Positions 1-10,147 of a stretch of DNA of 64,000 nt are shown here, piece by piece (position 1 is the stretch's first letter; every line of letters starts with the position of its first letter). The DNA is from JAWKWA01 sp041397765 (lineage in GTDB: Bacteria > Pseudomonadota > Alphaproteobacteria > Rhizobiales > Hyphomicrobiaceae): positions 9,698 to 73,697 of the forward strand of contig JAWKWA010000020.1 of NCBI GenBank assembly GCA_041397765.1, given 5' to 3'. The translations under genes were made by a program, and so were the position numbers. Below the pieces are notes generated by a model. It saw only the letters and a list, made by a program, of their open reading frames with translations. It was not told the origin of the DNA and did not search any database.

Positions 1-2644
1 ACAGCCTGACCTCCGACCGGCTCTTGGAGCCGAGGACACGCAGCGCCACCGACAGGATGCCGCTCATGCGCTGATGCGTCGCCGAATGCTTCAGATGCAG
101 CATCTCGCCGATCGCCGCCGCGGACACATTGGCGAGGAGCTGCTGCTCGTGGCTCGGCAGCTCGGCGATGCCGTGCGGCAGCAGAGTGATGTTGATCGGC
201 CGGCCGGACGTCCGCCCCGGCGTGTAGACCGCCACGTCGATCGAGGAGGCGAGCTGTTCGCGCAGACCCCGCCGCTCCGGCTGCTCGCCCTCGATGGTGC
301 GCCAGACATCCGGATTGGCATAGCTGCACAGATCGCCCTTGCGGTCGATCAGCACCACCGGCGTGCCGCGCAGGAGGAGCTGCTCGATGACGGAGAGCGC
401 CAGTGTCGTCTTGCCCGAGCCCGAGCCGCCGAGCACGGCCACATGCCGCCTCAATATGTGTTTGGTCAGCGTCGCGGACGAGCGCTCCTCGTCGAGCGGA
501 TCTCCGATCACGAACCGGTCCGAGCTCAGCTCCGGCTCCTCGATCGCGTCCGTGACGCTGTTCGGTGTGCCGCCCTCGGCGGCGCCGGCCGGTCCCGCAG
601 CGAGCGCGCCGAGGTCGAGCACCTCGTCGTCGTCCTCGGCTGTGTCACCGATCGGCAGATTGTCGTTGGGGACGCTGAGGCGCGCACCCCCGGCGAGCTC
701 CTTCAACCCCGACCAGGCCGAGGCGATGAGGCCGGGCCGCCGATCGGCCGGCGTGATCGTCGCCGGAGATGTGGCGGAAACGGAAGGCGCCGCAACGACC
801 GGCAGGCGCGGCTCCAGCATGTCGAGCCTGAGCAGGTCGCGCATCGATGTGAGCCCGCTGAGCGGCCGCGCCGCCTCGAGCCAGGACTGGAAGGCCGGAT
901 CACGACGGTGACGCGCGCCGAACGCCTCGAGGCTCAGCATCCGCTCCCAGTCGAACGCCGGCACGATGATCTTCTGTCCCCCGGCGAGCTGGAACCGGCG
1001 AACGAGCTGCGCCGCCTGACTCTTGGGATTGGCCGGGAACTCGCCGGTCCGGATGATGACGCCCTGCCGGCCATCCATCGCGCCGACCACGCGCTCGAGC
1101 TGGCGCTTGAGGCCGCCGCCCTGGTTGGAGCGGTTGCACAGGAACAGCCGGCTGAGCGCCGGTGCACCGCCCTTGAGGCTGACGGCGAGATCGGCGACCG
1201 CCGCCTCGTCGAACCAGTCGAGCGGCTTCAGCTCGAGCGCGACCTGGTCGGCGTGCTCGGACGCCGCCGTCTCGAGCGCGACCGACAGGATCGCCATCAG
1301 CTCGCGCTCGTCGGAGGGAACCTCGGCGCCGAAATCCTGGTTGTGCCGGTCCCACAGGAGCTTGATGGTCTGCGCGTCGGCCGCACCTGGCGAGACCGTC
1401 GGCAGGACGCTCTCGACGCCGGCCGTCTCCACTTCAGTTTCGTCTTCGCCGAGCATCTGCCGCCAGCGCCGGTGCGTCTGCTCGAGCAGGCGCCGCGTCG
1501 ACAGGCCCGCCACCTCCGCGAAGAACTCCGTGTCGAAAACGCCGTGGGCGGCCTCGGCCGCATCTCCGAGAGCTTCGGCCTCGAGCGCCGAGCCGAGCCG
1601 CTGCTCGACGATCAGCCGCGCCTCCTCGGCATTGCGCGATTCGATGAGCCGCACCGGTCCGCCCTTCTCGATGCGGTCGACGAAGGATTGCGGCAGCGAA
1701 TCCCGCATCTCGGCATAGAAATCGTCGAGGCAGGCGATCAGGATGATCGCGGTGGGCACCCGGTTGGCGATCTGGATGAGGTCGCGGATCGCCTTCTGGA
1801 ACCGCTCCTCGGCATCGGTGAAGAAGCGCAGGTCCTCCACCTGGTCGATGCAGAAGACGAGCGCGGCCCCGTCGACGATCTGCATGATGCGGCCGAGCGC
1901 CTCGATGATCTCGAAGGCACGGTCCTGGCCCTCGCTCGGATCGAGCGCGCCGACCATCGGCTGCGACAGCTCGTTGATCGGCCGGCCATAGAGATACTGG
2001 CGCACCCGCTGGTCGATGCGCGGATCGTTACGCTGCAGGTAGAGCAGCGCCCGGACGATGTTGATGTCGAGATCGCTGCCGGCGAACTCGGGCGATGCCA
2101 CGATGGCATCGGCGAGCACGATGACGAGACGCGAGAGGCTGTCGCCCTCGAGCACGTCCTCGCGGAGTTGCTCGAGCGAGCCGCGCACCAGCACGCTCGC
2201 CTGCTGGCAGATGAGGTTCGACAGGCGCATCAGCCCGCTCTCGCCGCCGAGCACCGGGTCGTAGGGCTTCTCCAGCGAGTTGACGAGCCGCCGCAGGTAG
2301 TATTCGGCGTAGCTCGTCACGTCCGGCGTCATCTGCGCATAGCCGAAATAGCCGCGCCCCGACGAATGCGCGACCGTGCGCAACGCGCGCAGGAGATGCG
2401 TCTTTCCAGCGCCCGACGGGCCGTGGAACAGCAGGATGCGGTTGTAGCCCGAGGCCTCCTCGCCCGAGGTGACGCGGCCGAGCAGCTCGCCGAAACGCCG
2501 CCTCGCCGGTCCGTGCACCGCCGCGACATCGTCGCGATCCTCGCGCCAGACATCGTCCTCCCACGTGATCGAGTGCTCGAACACGCCCGACAGGCGCTCC
2601 GGTGGCACACGGTCGAGGATCTCGTCGAGCCTAGTCCTGTTCAT
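1..2644 (-). CDS. Large dual P-loop ATPase (AAA-type plus HerA-type), partial
   Basis: The gene reads without a stop from ATG at 2644 to the left edge, giving about 881 visible residues; the C-terminus is missing. Near residue 75 is a Walker A motif (FHGPSGAGKTH), and near 260 a Walker B-like hydrophobic stretch ending CIDQVED, so the N-terminal third is an AAA-type module. A middle region of unknown fold follows. Near residue 750 a second P-loop (LGGSGSGKTTLA) is followed by VVLIDRKGDL, the pattern of HerA/TraG-type DNA translocases. The start overlaps the end of the upstream winged-helix gene by 14 bases, so the two are surely co-transcribed. HerA-type ATPases commonly work with nucleases in repair or phage defence; that role here is inference. 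I do not recognise a named family with this architecture. Confidence 0.8.
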   Translation of the reverse strand, partial: MNRTRLDEILDRVPPERLSGVFEHSITWEDDVWREDRDDVAAVHGPARRRFGELLGRVTSGEEASGYNRILLFHGPSGAGKTHLLRALRTVAHSSGRGYFGYAQMTPDVTSYAEYYLRRLVNSLEKPYDPVLGGESGLMRLSNLICQQASVLVRGSLEQLREDVLEGDSLSRLVIVLADAIVASPEFAGSDLDINIVRALLYLQRNDPRIDQRVRQYLYGRPINELSQPMVGALDPSEGQDRAFEIIEALGRIMQIVDGAALVFCIDQVEDLRFFTDAEERFQKAIRDLIQIANRVPTAIILIACLDDFYAEMRDSLPQSFVDRIEKGGPVRLIESRNAEEARLIVEQRLGSALEAEALGDAAEAAHGVFDTEFFAEVAGLSTRRLLEQTHRRWRQMLGEDETEVETAGVESVLPTVSPGAADAQTIKLLWDRHNQDFGAEVPSDERELMAILSVALETAASEHADQVALELKPLDWFDEAAVADLAVSLKGGAPALSRLFLCNRSNQGGGLKRQLERVVGAMDGRQGVIIRTGEFPANPKSQAAQLVRRFQLAGGQKIIVPAFDWERMLSLEAFGARHRRDPAFQSWLEAARPLSGLTSMRDLLRLDMLEPRLPVVAAPSVSATSPATITPADRRPGLIASAWSGLKELAGGARLSVPNDNLPIGDTAEDDDEVLDLGALAAGPAGAAEGGTPNSVTDAIEEPELSSDRFVIGDPLDEERSSATLTKHILRRHVAVLGGSGSGKTTLALSVIEQLLLRGTPVVLIDRKGDLCSYANPDVWRTIEGEQPERRGLREQLASSIDVAVYTPGRTSGRPINITLLPHGIAELPSHEQQLLANVSAAAIGEMLHLKHSATHQRMSGILSVALRVLGSKSRSEVRL

Positions 2645-3740
2645 CGTCGATCCTGACCAGGTGCCAAACGGTGTTCAGATGGGCGACGGCCGACCGTTTG
2701 ACGTCGGCGAGATTTCGCTTGTCTCGGAGATCGGCGCCGGCCAGTTCCAGATGGCCCCCGCGATGTGCCTCGACAAGGAGCGCCTTGAACCGTTCCTCGT
2801 CGAGCTGGCCGCCTGGTGCCCAATCGGTGGCGATCGTTGCCGCGCCGCCACTCACCGCGTCCCACGCATGTGCGACGAAGGTGCGCCGGTTGCCCGGGAA
2901 GCCCGTGGCGAAGGGCGCCGCGAGCTTCTTCACATGGCTGGCAAAACCCGCAAGATCGGCAGGGCGGGCCGCGACCGGCGCTTCGGCCCGATCGGCTTTC
3001 GCCCGGCCGTCACCGATCAGGCGCCGGATCAGCGCCCCGCGCAATGCCGCCAGATCGCCGCGCGGAGCTCCGGCCCGATCTGCAGCGATGAGTGAGATGA
3101 GCTTCACATCCCTCGAGGCCTCTGGAGCGTCCTTGATGAGGCGAGCGGCGAGCTGCCGGCTGGCCTCGGCATCGATGGTCGACCGTCGTCGGCCGGCCTT
3201 GCGGGTCTCGCCCGCGACATGATCGGCAAGGCGTGCCCGAAGTGCCGCGGGTCCGGCGGGCTTCTCGTGCTTCAGCCCGATCGCCCGCTCGATCACCGCC
3301 TGCCGGAGCCCGCCGACCGTCATGAGGCCAGTGATCTCTGCGCGCCCCGCACCCGCGCCCGCCGGACCCAATGCAAGATCGAGCGCGCGGGCGACGAGCA
3401 CTCCGTCCCGTGCCACGCGCCAGGCGTCGCCCCCCTTCGGCAATCGCCCGAATATCCGCTCGGCGAGCGCGAGGCCTTCGGCCGTCGCCTTCAGCCGGCC
3501 GCGCCTGACGGTGGCGAAGCCGGCGGTCACCAGCTCGGCGACGGCATCGTCCAGCCGCATCTTGTCGATCGTTGCGCCGGCACGGGCTCCCCCGGACGGG
3601 CCGGCGACGCGGGCGAGGTCGCTGCGCAGACGCGATCGGGCGACACCTTCGCGCGCTTCGGCGGCGAGCCTGAGGAGCGCGATGCGGGCGATCTGCGATG
3701 GGAGTGTGTCGACCGCCACCAGGATTCCTGCCCCCGTCAT
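2631..3740 (-). CDS. Winged-helix-like partner protein, unknown family
   Basis: A 369-residue protein from ATG at 3740, which has GGAGAGG about ten bases upstream; an in-frame GTG at 3785 is an alternative. Residues about 10-100 look like a winged-helix domain (ARIALLRLAAEAREG, then a TAGFATVRRGRLKATAEG wing-like segment). The middle is basic and Ala-rich. The last 90 residues form a separate conserved-looking domain around FPGNRRTFVAHAW and RFKALLVEAHRGGHLELA, ending in VWHLVRID. There is no signal peptide or membrane segment. It overlaps the downstream dual ATPase by 14 bases, suggesting a DNA-binding or regulatory subunit of that machine. Function is not recognised; the DNA-binding role is inferred. 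Confidence 0.72.
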   Translation of the reverse strand: MTGAGILVAVDTLPSQIARIALLRLAAEAREGVARSRLRSDLARVAGPSGGARAGATIDKMRLDDAVAELVTAGFATVRRGRLKATAEGLALAERIFGRLPKGGDAWRVARDGVLVARALDLALGPAGAGAGRAEITGLMTVGGLRQAVIERAIGLKHEKPAGPAALRARLADHVAGETRKAGRRRSTIDAEASRQLAARLIKDAPEASRDVKLISLIAADRAGAPRGDLAALRGALIRRLIGDGRAKADRAEAPVAARPADLAGFASHVKKLAAPFATGFPGNRRTFVAHAWDAVSGGAATIATDWAPGGQLDEERFKALLVEAHRGGHLELAGADLRDKRNLADVKRSAVAHLNTVWHLVRIDDEQD

Positions 3741-4000
3741 CGGCGCCGCGCCTCTCCGGCAGCCGATTCCGCCCGTCCGGGGCACGGGCGTGCCCCCGGC
3801 TCAGCCGCGCGAATCATTTGCGAATAATATCAATATGATCGACGAGATGGCCGCCGCCAAGGTCTTGACATGGCAAAAGGGCTGCTTCGCAAGCTCCCGA
3901 CGGCAGATTCCGGCATCGGAGCCTGCGTGCGGGCCTTGCTGTGGCCGGGCGGGCGGGCACGATTGCAACCGGCCCGCCCGCCGGCCATTCAGCCTGTTGG

Positions 4001-4228
4001 TCAGCCGGCCAATGCCGCTTGCGACGAATCCGCCTCGACCATGGCGATGAGCGCGACCTGTCGGATCGCGATCAGCCGGTCGATGGCGATCTCGACGACC
4101 TCTGCCACCTCGCCCAGGCACTCGTCCGCGAGGGTTGCTCCGTGGACATCCATGAGCATCGACAGCATCAGGGGAACATTGGGCATGGTCCGCAGGCGGA
4201 TGATCTCGGCGTGATCGGGCTTGGGCAT
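4001..4228 (-). CDS. Small hypothetical protein, 75 aa
   Basis: A short gene supported by a well-placed ribosome binding site: AGGAG five bases before the ATG at 4228. The protein is acidic and predicted mostly helical, Leu/Ile/Met/Ala rich (PLMLSMLMDV, GEVAEVVEIAIDRLIAI). It has no cysteines, no signal peptide and no clear transmembrane span. It stands alone on the minus strand, upstream of the winged-helix/ATPase pair but about 260 bases from it, so it may or may not belong to that unit. No family recognised. Confidence 0.5.
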   Translation of the reverse strand: MPKPDHAEIIRLRTMPNVPLMLSMLMDVHGATLADECLGEVAEVVEIAIDRLIAIRQVALIAMVEADSSQAALAG

Positions 4229-4684
4229 GTTTTTCTCCTGGTGAAGAGCAAACCACCCACGTCTGCGCGACTCTGACTGATCCGACTGCCCCGTGCAGCG
4301 TTACACCTGCTGCATCTCTAACGATTTCTATAAAGATATTCATCGAACCGTTGAACTGGGAACATTCCCAGCCGTCGCTTCCCGCGGTGATGCGCCCCGA
4401 CCGCCCCATTGGCACCATGATGTTCGGCGAGAAACGGGACGGATCACACGTTTTCGGGAGAAGCGAGGTACCGCCCGCGGTCTCTGCTGGCGGCACGTGC
4501 GGACCCATCGTCCGCCGCCGACCCTCGTTTGCCCGGCCGAACACGATGCGGACGCAACTCGTGGATGCGCGCCTCAGAGGAATTGTCCCGGACCGATGGA
4601 TAAACTCCGTATTAACGATAATCAGGGCTTAATGGCGACCGGTACGCTCCTGACCATTCTACGGGGCGAAATTCGGAGGTCGTT
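4229..4684. other. Intergenic region, 456 bases, between divergent genes
   Basis: This separates the minus-strand 75-residue gene from the plus-strand CAP-domain lipoprotein gene, so it must hold both promoters. I see a 16-base perfect palindrome at 4356-4371 and A/T-rich patches around 4320-4345 and 4605-4625, but no promoter hexamers I would defend and no convincing coding sequence. Confidence 0.5.
4356..4371. promoter_or_regulatory. 16-base palindrome, possible operator
   Basis: CTGGGAA and TTCCCAG flank a two-base centre, a perfect inverted repeat too tight to be a good RNA hairpin and therefore more like a dimeric repressor site. It lies about 130 bases upstream of the minus-strand 75-residue gene and about 310 bases upstream of the lipoprotein gene. 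The binding protein is unknown. Confidence 0.25.
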
Positions 4685-5263
4685 ATGCGTGGCGTAGTTG
4701 CCGCCTGTCTGCTGGCTTTGCTGGTCTCGGCTTGCAGCATGGGAAGTCTGCCCATTTCCTCGGGCTTCACCCAGTCCGAAGGCGATGACGCCGAGACCTT
4801 GTCCTGGCAAGGCGGCAAGGCGACTGCCGCCTCCACCGCCACGACGACCGCATCCGAGGGCATCGCCGCCCGGCTCGACCCGGTCGAGGCCGTCCGCCTC
4901 CTGAATGAGATGCGCGCCGAGCACGGCCTGAAGCCGGTCCGCCTCGAGATGCATCTGATGCGCGCGGCCAAGGCGCACTCGCGCGACCTTGCCAAGGCCG
5001 ATCACATCTCCCATTACGGTTCCGACGGCTCATCGCCGTGGGACCGTGTGAAGGCGACCGGCTATCGCGCCCAGCTCGCCGCCGAGAATGTCGGCACCGG
5101 CCAGACCAGCGTCGAGGAGCTCTTCAAGGCCTGGGCCGCCAGCGAGGATCATATGAAGAACCTGCTGCTGGCCGATGCCGAGGAGGTCGGCATCGCGCTC
5201 GTCGAGAACGATGCTTCCGAGAACCGCACATTCTGGACGCTGGTGATCGGCAAGCCCCTGTGA
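4685..5263 (+). CDS. CAP/SCP-domain lipoprotein
   Basis: A 192-residue exported lipoprotein: the N-terminus has a hydrophobic stretch ending in the lipobox LVSAC, with Cys17 as the lipidation site. After a Ser/Thr/Ala-rich linker, residues about 60-190 form a CAP (SCP/PR1) domain: LLNEMRAEHGLKPV, then AAKAHSRDLAKADHISHYG, AAENVG and SEDHMKNLLLADAEEVGIA. The His and Glu residues of the CAP cavity are present in the HS and AEN motifs. Bacterial CAP-domain proteins are secreted and mostly of unknown activity. The start is supported by GGAGG just upstream. The stop overlaps the GTG of the next gene by four bases, implying translational coupling. Confidence 0.88.
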   Translation: MRGVVAACLLALLVSACSMGSLPISSGFTQSEGDDAETLSWQGGKATAASTATTTASEGIAARLDPVEAVRLLNEMRAEHGLKPVRLEMHLMRAAKAHSRDLAKADHISHYGSDGSSPWDRVKATGYRAQLAAENVGTGQTSVEELFKAWAASEDHMKNLLLADAEEVGIALVENDASENRTFWTLVIGKPL

Positions 5264-6144
5264 GCCGATTGCGCATCGGCTTCGTCGGCGTCGGCCTGAT
5301 GGGCCATGGCATGGCGGCCAACCTCCTGAAGGCTGGCCACGCGGTCACGGTCGTGGCCCACCGCAATCGTGCGCCGGTGGACGATCTACTCCGGCGCGGC
5401 GCACTCGAGGCCCCCGATCTCGCCTCGCTCGCCCGCGGGCAAAGCCAGATCTTCATCTGCGTCGCGACCTCTGAGCAGGTTGCGGCCGTCGTGGACGGCC
5501 TCTCGGCCGCCCTGTCGCCCGGCCAGATCGTCATCGACACCGGCACCACGGCACCCGAGGCGACGATCGCAACCGCCGCACGCCTTGCCGCTCTCGGTGT
5601 GCAAATGGCCGACGCCCCGATGGGCGGCGGCGCCCAGCAGGCCGAGGCCGGCGAGCTCGCGACCCTCGTCGGCGCCTCGCCGGAGGTCTTCGCCGAAATC
5701 GCACCGGTCGCTGCCTGCTACTCGCGCATCGTCGAGCATATGGGGCCGGTCGGATCGGGCCACCGCGCCAAGCTGTTGAACAACCTGCTCGCCATCGGCC
5801 AGGCCGCCCTCGTCGTCGAGGCCTATGGCCAGGCCCGCGACCTCGGCCTCGATTGGGAGCGTCTCTATCGCGTCAATATGGGCGGCGCGGCGCGCTCCGG
5901 CTCGCTCGAGCGTATCCTCCCCCCTGCCATCGCCGGCGACTATCGCGGCTATCTCTTCTCGCTCGCCAATGCCCGCAAGGACATCGGCTACTATCTCGCC
6001 GAGGCGGATGCGAAGGGCCACGAGGCCGGGCTCGGCGCGGCGGTCCGGCAGTTTCTCGACGAGGCCCTCGCCCGCCATGGTGGCGAGCTGATGCTCAGCG
6101 AGTTGCTCGATCCCGCCCGGCGGTCTGCGCCCGCGCCGCGCTGA
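5260..6144 (+). CDS. NAD(P)-dependent 3-hydroxyisobutyrate dehydrogenase family protein
   Basis: A 294-residue soluble oxidoreductase starting at a GTG that overlaps the upstream stop codon (GTGA). The N-terminal Rossmann motif is GFVGVGLMGHGMAANL. The substrate loop DAPMGGGAQQAEAGEL and the catalytic-lysine helix GHRAKLLNNLLAIG are in the usual places for beta-hydroxyacid dehydrogenases (3-hydroxyisobutyrate, tartronate semialdehyde or related substrates). Length is normal for the family. The substrate cannot be assigned: the loop reads GGG where mmsB-type enzymes usually have SGG, and the neighbouring CAP lipoprotein gives no pathway clue. Confidence 0.87.
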   Translation: MSRLRIGFVGVGLMGHGMAANLLKAGHAVTVVAHRNRAPVDDLLRRGALEAPDLASLARGQSQIFICVATSEQVAAVVDGLSAALSPGQIVIDTGTTAPEATIATAARLAALGVQMADAPMGGGAQQAEAGELATLVGASPEVFAEIAPVAACYSRIVEHMGPVGSGHRAKLLNNLLAIGQAALVVEAYGQARDLGLDWERLYRVNMGGAARSGSLERILPPAIAGDYRGYLFSLANARKDIGYYLAEADAKGHEAGLGAAVRQFLDEALARHGGELMLSELLDPARRSAPAPR

Positions 6145-6224
6145 GGCCGCACCGCCGCCCCATATTCTCCTCTGCGCGCCGGTAGTAGAATGGCTCGGCC
6201 ATTCGGCGTTCGGGGGAGGGATCG

Positions 6225-6725
6225 ATGAAGCTTGGTGTCGTATCCGGCATGCTCGCCACCTGGGTCGGCATTGCCGCGGCCATCACCGGCGGCTACGCCG
6301 CATTGCAGCAGTACCGCGAGGATGTCGGCAAGCGCCTCGACGAGCGCCAGCTCCAGACTTTCGAGCTCATCCGCACCTTCACCTCACGCGATTTCGTGCC
6401 GATCCGCGACAAGGTGACGAGGCTCGTCCAGTCCCGTCAGGTCTGCGCCAACGAGAACATGCAGACTCTCGGCCTCTCGACCGCCGAGCTCTCGACCTTC
6501 GTCGAGTTCTTCGACCTCGTTTCGGCCTGCCTCGACGCCAATCTCTGCGATGCCGCCATCGCCGACCGCTTTTTCGTGCCCCAGGCGAGCGCCAATTGGC
6601 CGGTGCTGCAGGGCCTCGTCCTCGAGGCCCGCAAGGAGCAGGAGCCGCTGCAGCTGCCGGTCGCCTACGGATCGGGCCTGGAACGGCTCGCCCGCAATGC
6701 CGCGCCGCTCACCGCTTGCCCCTGA
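6225..6725 (+). CDS. Membrane-anchored hypothetical protein
   Basis: A 166-residue protein with GGGGAGGG ahead of the ATG. Residues about 5-27 form one hydrophobic segment (SGMLATWVGIAAAITGGYAAL), probably an uncleaved membrane anchor. The following RLDERQLQTFELIRTF is helical, and the remainder is soluble, with Cys residues near 83, 105, 111 and 165. No family recognised. The ending 27 bases before the stop of convergent psiE leaves little room for a separate terminator. Confidence 0.65.
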   Translation: MKLGVVSGMLATWVGIAAAITGGYAALQQYREDVGKRLDERQLQTFELIRTFTSRDFVPIRDKVTRLVQSRQVCANENMQTLGLSTAELSTFVEFFDLVSACLDANLCDAAIADRFFVPQASANWPVLQGLVLEARKEQEPLQLPVAYGSGLERLARNAAPLTACP

Positions 6726-6751
6726 CCGGGCTCGCATCGCGATCGCATCCC

Positions 6752-7258
6752 TCAGACCTGCCGACGGCCGCCGTGCTGGGCATGGTCCTCGTCGGTTCGA
6801 GGGTCGCCCTGGCTCCCGTGCAGCGAGGGGAAGCGATGCGAGGCATAGCGGATCAGCAGGACGGCGATCGTCAGGACCGCGATGGCGCTCGAGATCACCA
6901 AGAGCTCGAGCCCGAGCGGCGATGAGTGATTGAGCACGCCGATCATGTGCCGGGTCGTTGCGGTGATCGCCACATAGATGAGGAAGCGCACCGGCATGTG
7001 GTTGGTCTTGAAGTAGATGCCGACCATGGCACCCACCTCCAGATAGATGAACAGCAGCAAGAGGTCCTCGACGCTCGCATGCGCCTTCTCGACCATCAGC
7101 AGGAAGAAGGTCGTGCCGGCCGCCCACACCGTCGCCGCGCCGATGGCGAACAGCCCGACATAGTGGAAGACGTCCACCAGCAGATTGCCGAGTGTGCGCA
7201 CGGGCGAAAGGAAGCGATGAACGCCCTCGTGCTCGGAGTGATGGTAGTCGGCATTCAT
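6752..7258 (-). CDS. psiE: Phosphate-starvation-inducible PsiE family membrane protein
   Basis: A 168-residue protein starting at the ATG at 7258, where GGGGGGAG lies upstream; the reading frame stays open further upstream but without a comparable site. Four hydrophobic helices are visible (VFHYVGLFAIGAATVWAAGT, LLLLFIYLEVGAMVGIYF, MPVRFLIYVAITATTRHMIG, LLVISSAIAVLTIAVLLI). The segment FLIYVAITATTRH and the overall length match the PsiE family, inner-membrane proteins of unknown mechanism first seen as phosphate-starvation-induced in E. coli. The N- and C-terminal tails are His-rich. No Pho box is evident upstream. Confidence 0.82.
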   Translation of the reverse strand: MNADYHHSEHEGVHRFLSPVRTLGNLLVDVFHYVGLFAIGAATVWAAGTTFFLLMVEKAHASVEDLLLLFIYLEVGAMVGIYFKTNHMPVRFLIYVAITATTRHMIGVLNHSSPLGLELLVISSAIAVLTIAVLLIRYASHRFPSLHGSQGDPRTDEDHAQHGGRRQV

Positions 7259-7499
7259 CGAAAGCTCCCCCCGGTCCGGCTGGCGACCTGGCCCTCCTGC
7301 GCCGCGCGCCGTCATCCACCGGGCGAGGCCAGCGACGCTGTTCCAGATGCGACCTTCCGCGCGCGCTCGCATGCGACGTCGTGGCCAGCCGTCCGGCCCC
7401 GCGCGTCCGCGTCGCAACCGAAGGTCTTGCGGCCCGTGTCTGGTCGGCTTAAGCCAGCGCCCAATCCCCTGTCCTTCGACGAGATCCCGAGGTTTTGAG

Positions 7500-8751
<1,252 letters not shown>

Positions 8752-8957
8752 GCCGCCCGGGCGAGCCGGCGTGGGCGATGCCGGCGGTGGCCCTCGACTG
8801 CCGCAGGAAGCGCCGCCGGCCTTGAATGACGGCCGGCCCGCCACCACCTCGAAGCTGAGGGGCTGTGAAGCGCAAAGGGTACCCGATCGCGTGTCAGGCG
8901 CGAAATGTGTCGGCGTGGGTACGCTTATCGACTTACCAAAGGGGCCGTTCCGCAATC

Positions 8958-10070
8958 ATGGACACGATATCGGGAGCACTCGAGATGCCGTGGCTCGGCA
9001 TGGCCACAGGTGTCTGGGTCTTGTTCATCGGATTGGTCGTTCTGCTGCTTGCCTTCGACCTCGGCATCCTGCACGGCAAGTCTCATGAGATCGGCGTGCG
9101 CGAGAGCCTGAAGCTGTCGGCATTCTTCGTTTCCTGCGGGCTGCTGTTCACCGGCGTCGTCTGGTACATCTACTACACCACCGATCCATCGCTCGCGCTC
9201 GACCCGCATCTGAGTAATGTCGTTGATCCCGAGCAACGTGCCTGGAATGCCGCCGAGTTGTTCCTCACCGGCCTTTTGGTCGAGCAGAGCCTGTCCCTCG
9301 ACAATATATTCGTCATATCGCTGATATTTTCCTATTTTGCCGTGCCTAGACGTTTCCAGCACCGGGTTCTGTTCTGGGGCATTCTCGGCGTCATCATGAT
9401 GCGCGGCATCATGATCGTCGCTGGTGCCGCCATCCTCCAGCAATTCCATTGGGTTCTCTATGTTTTTGGAGCATTTCTCCTGTTCACGGGCCTGAAGATG
9501 CTCTGGACGGTCGGCGACGAGCCCGACATCAGCAAGAATCGCTTCCTGATCTTCATGCGGCGCAACATGCGCGTGACCGAAGGGCTGCGCGGCGAGCATT
9601 TCTTCGTCTGGGAGGCGCCCGGCGGCAAGGGCACTCCACTGCTGCACGCCACGCCGCTCTTCCTCTGCCTCGCTGTCATCGAGTTTGTCGACATCGTCTT
9701 TGCGGTCGATTCCGTGCCTGCCGTTTTTGCCATCACCCAGGAGCCGTTCATCGTCTACACGTCCAATATTTTTGCCGTTCTCGGATTGAGGTCTTTGTAT
9801 TTCGCATTGTCGGCGATGGTCCACCGGTTCCACTATCTCAAATACGCGCTCGCCCTGGTGCTGGTCTTCATCGGCGGCAAGATCTTCCTCCATCCCTTCA
9901 TCGGCAAGTTCCCCTCCTCGATCAGCCTCGGTGTCACTGTCTCGCTGCTGCTCGGCGGCATTCTCTTTTCGCTCTGGCGCACCAAGCAATCCGCCGCCTC
10001 GGGCGCCGACATGGGTGTCCCCCATCGCAAGGAGACGGAGCCCGCCGGCCACGATACGCCCGCCAGGTAG
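8958..10070 (+). CDS. TerC family integral membrane protein
   Basis: A 370-residue multi-pass inner-membrane protein of the TerC/Alx family, linked in other bacteria to tellurite resistance, pH response and manganese export. Family features include LLVEQSLSLDNIFVISLIF, FWGILGVIMMRGIMI and FVDIVFAVDSVPAVFAI, with the paired acidic residues (DN, D, VDS) inside membrane helices. About nine hydrophobic segments are visible. The start is uncertain: ATG 8958 (MDTISGAL) has only a distant purine run, while ATG 8985 (MPWLGMATG) has GGGAG eight bases upstream. Part of the gene, around 9300-9345, is noticeably richer in A/T than its neighbours. The GC-rich upstream region shows no clear yybP-ykoY element. 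Confidence 0.88.
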   Translation: MDTISGALEMPWLGMATGVWVLFIGLVVLLLAFDLGILHGKSHEIGVRESLKLSAFFVSCGLLFTGVVWYIYYTTDPSLALDPHLSNVVDPEQRAWNAAELFLTGLLVEQSLSLDNIFVISLIFSYFAVPRRFQHRVLFWGILGVIMMRGIMIVAGAAILQQFHWVLYVFGAFLLFTGLKMLWTVGDEPDISKNRFLIFMRRNMRVTEGLRGEHFFVWEAPGGKGTPLLHATPLFLCLAVIEFVDIVFAVDSVPAVFAITQEPFIVYTSNIFAVLGLRSLYFALSAMVHRFHYLKYALALVLVFIGGKIFLHPFIGKFPSSISLGVTVSLLLGGILFSLWRTKQSAASGADMGVPHRKETEPAGHDTPAR

Positions 10071-10147
10071 CGCCAGGGTCTCGCCCCGGAATGGGTGCGG
10101 CAGGCCCGCCGACCGCCGATGTTGCCGCCGATCCGGAGGGCGACCGC

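Noticed and set aside
74..2656. Plus-strand open frame of 860 codons opposite the dual ATPase
   Set aside because: It is the complement of a well-supported coding frame, with Arg/Asp/His-rich composition, no domains and no ribosome site; high-GC codon bias keeps this opposite frame open.
8826..8957. Possible yybP-ykoY manganese riboswitch before the TerC gene
   Set aside because: TerC-family genes often have one, but the conserved core sequence and stems are not visible here.
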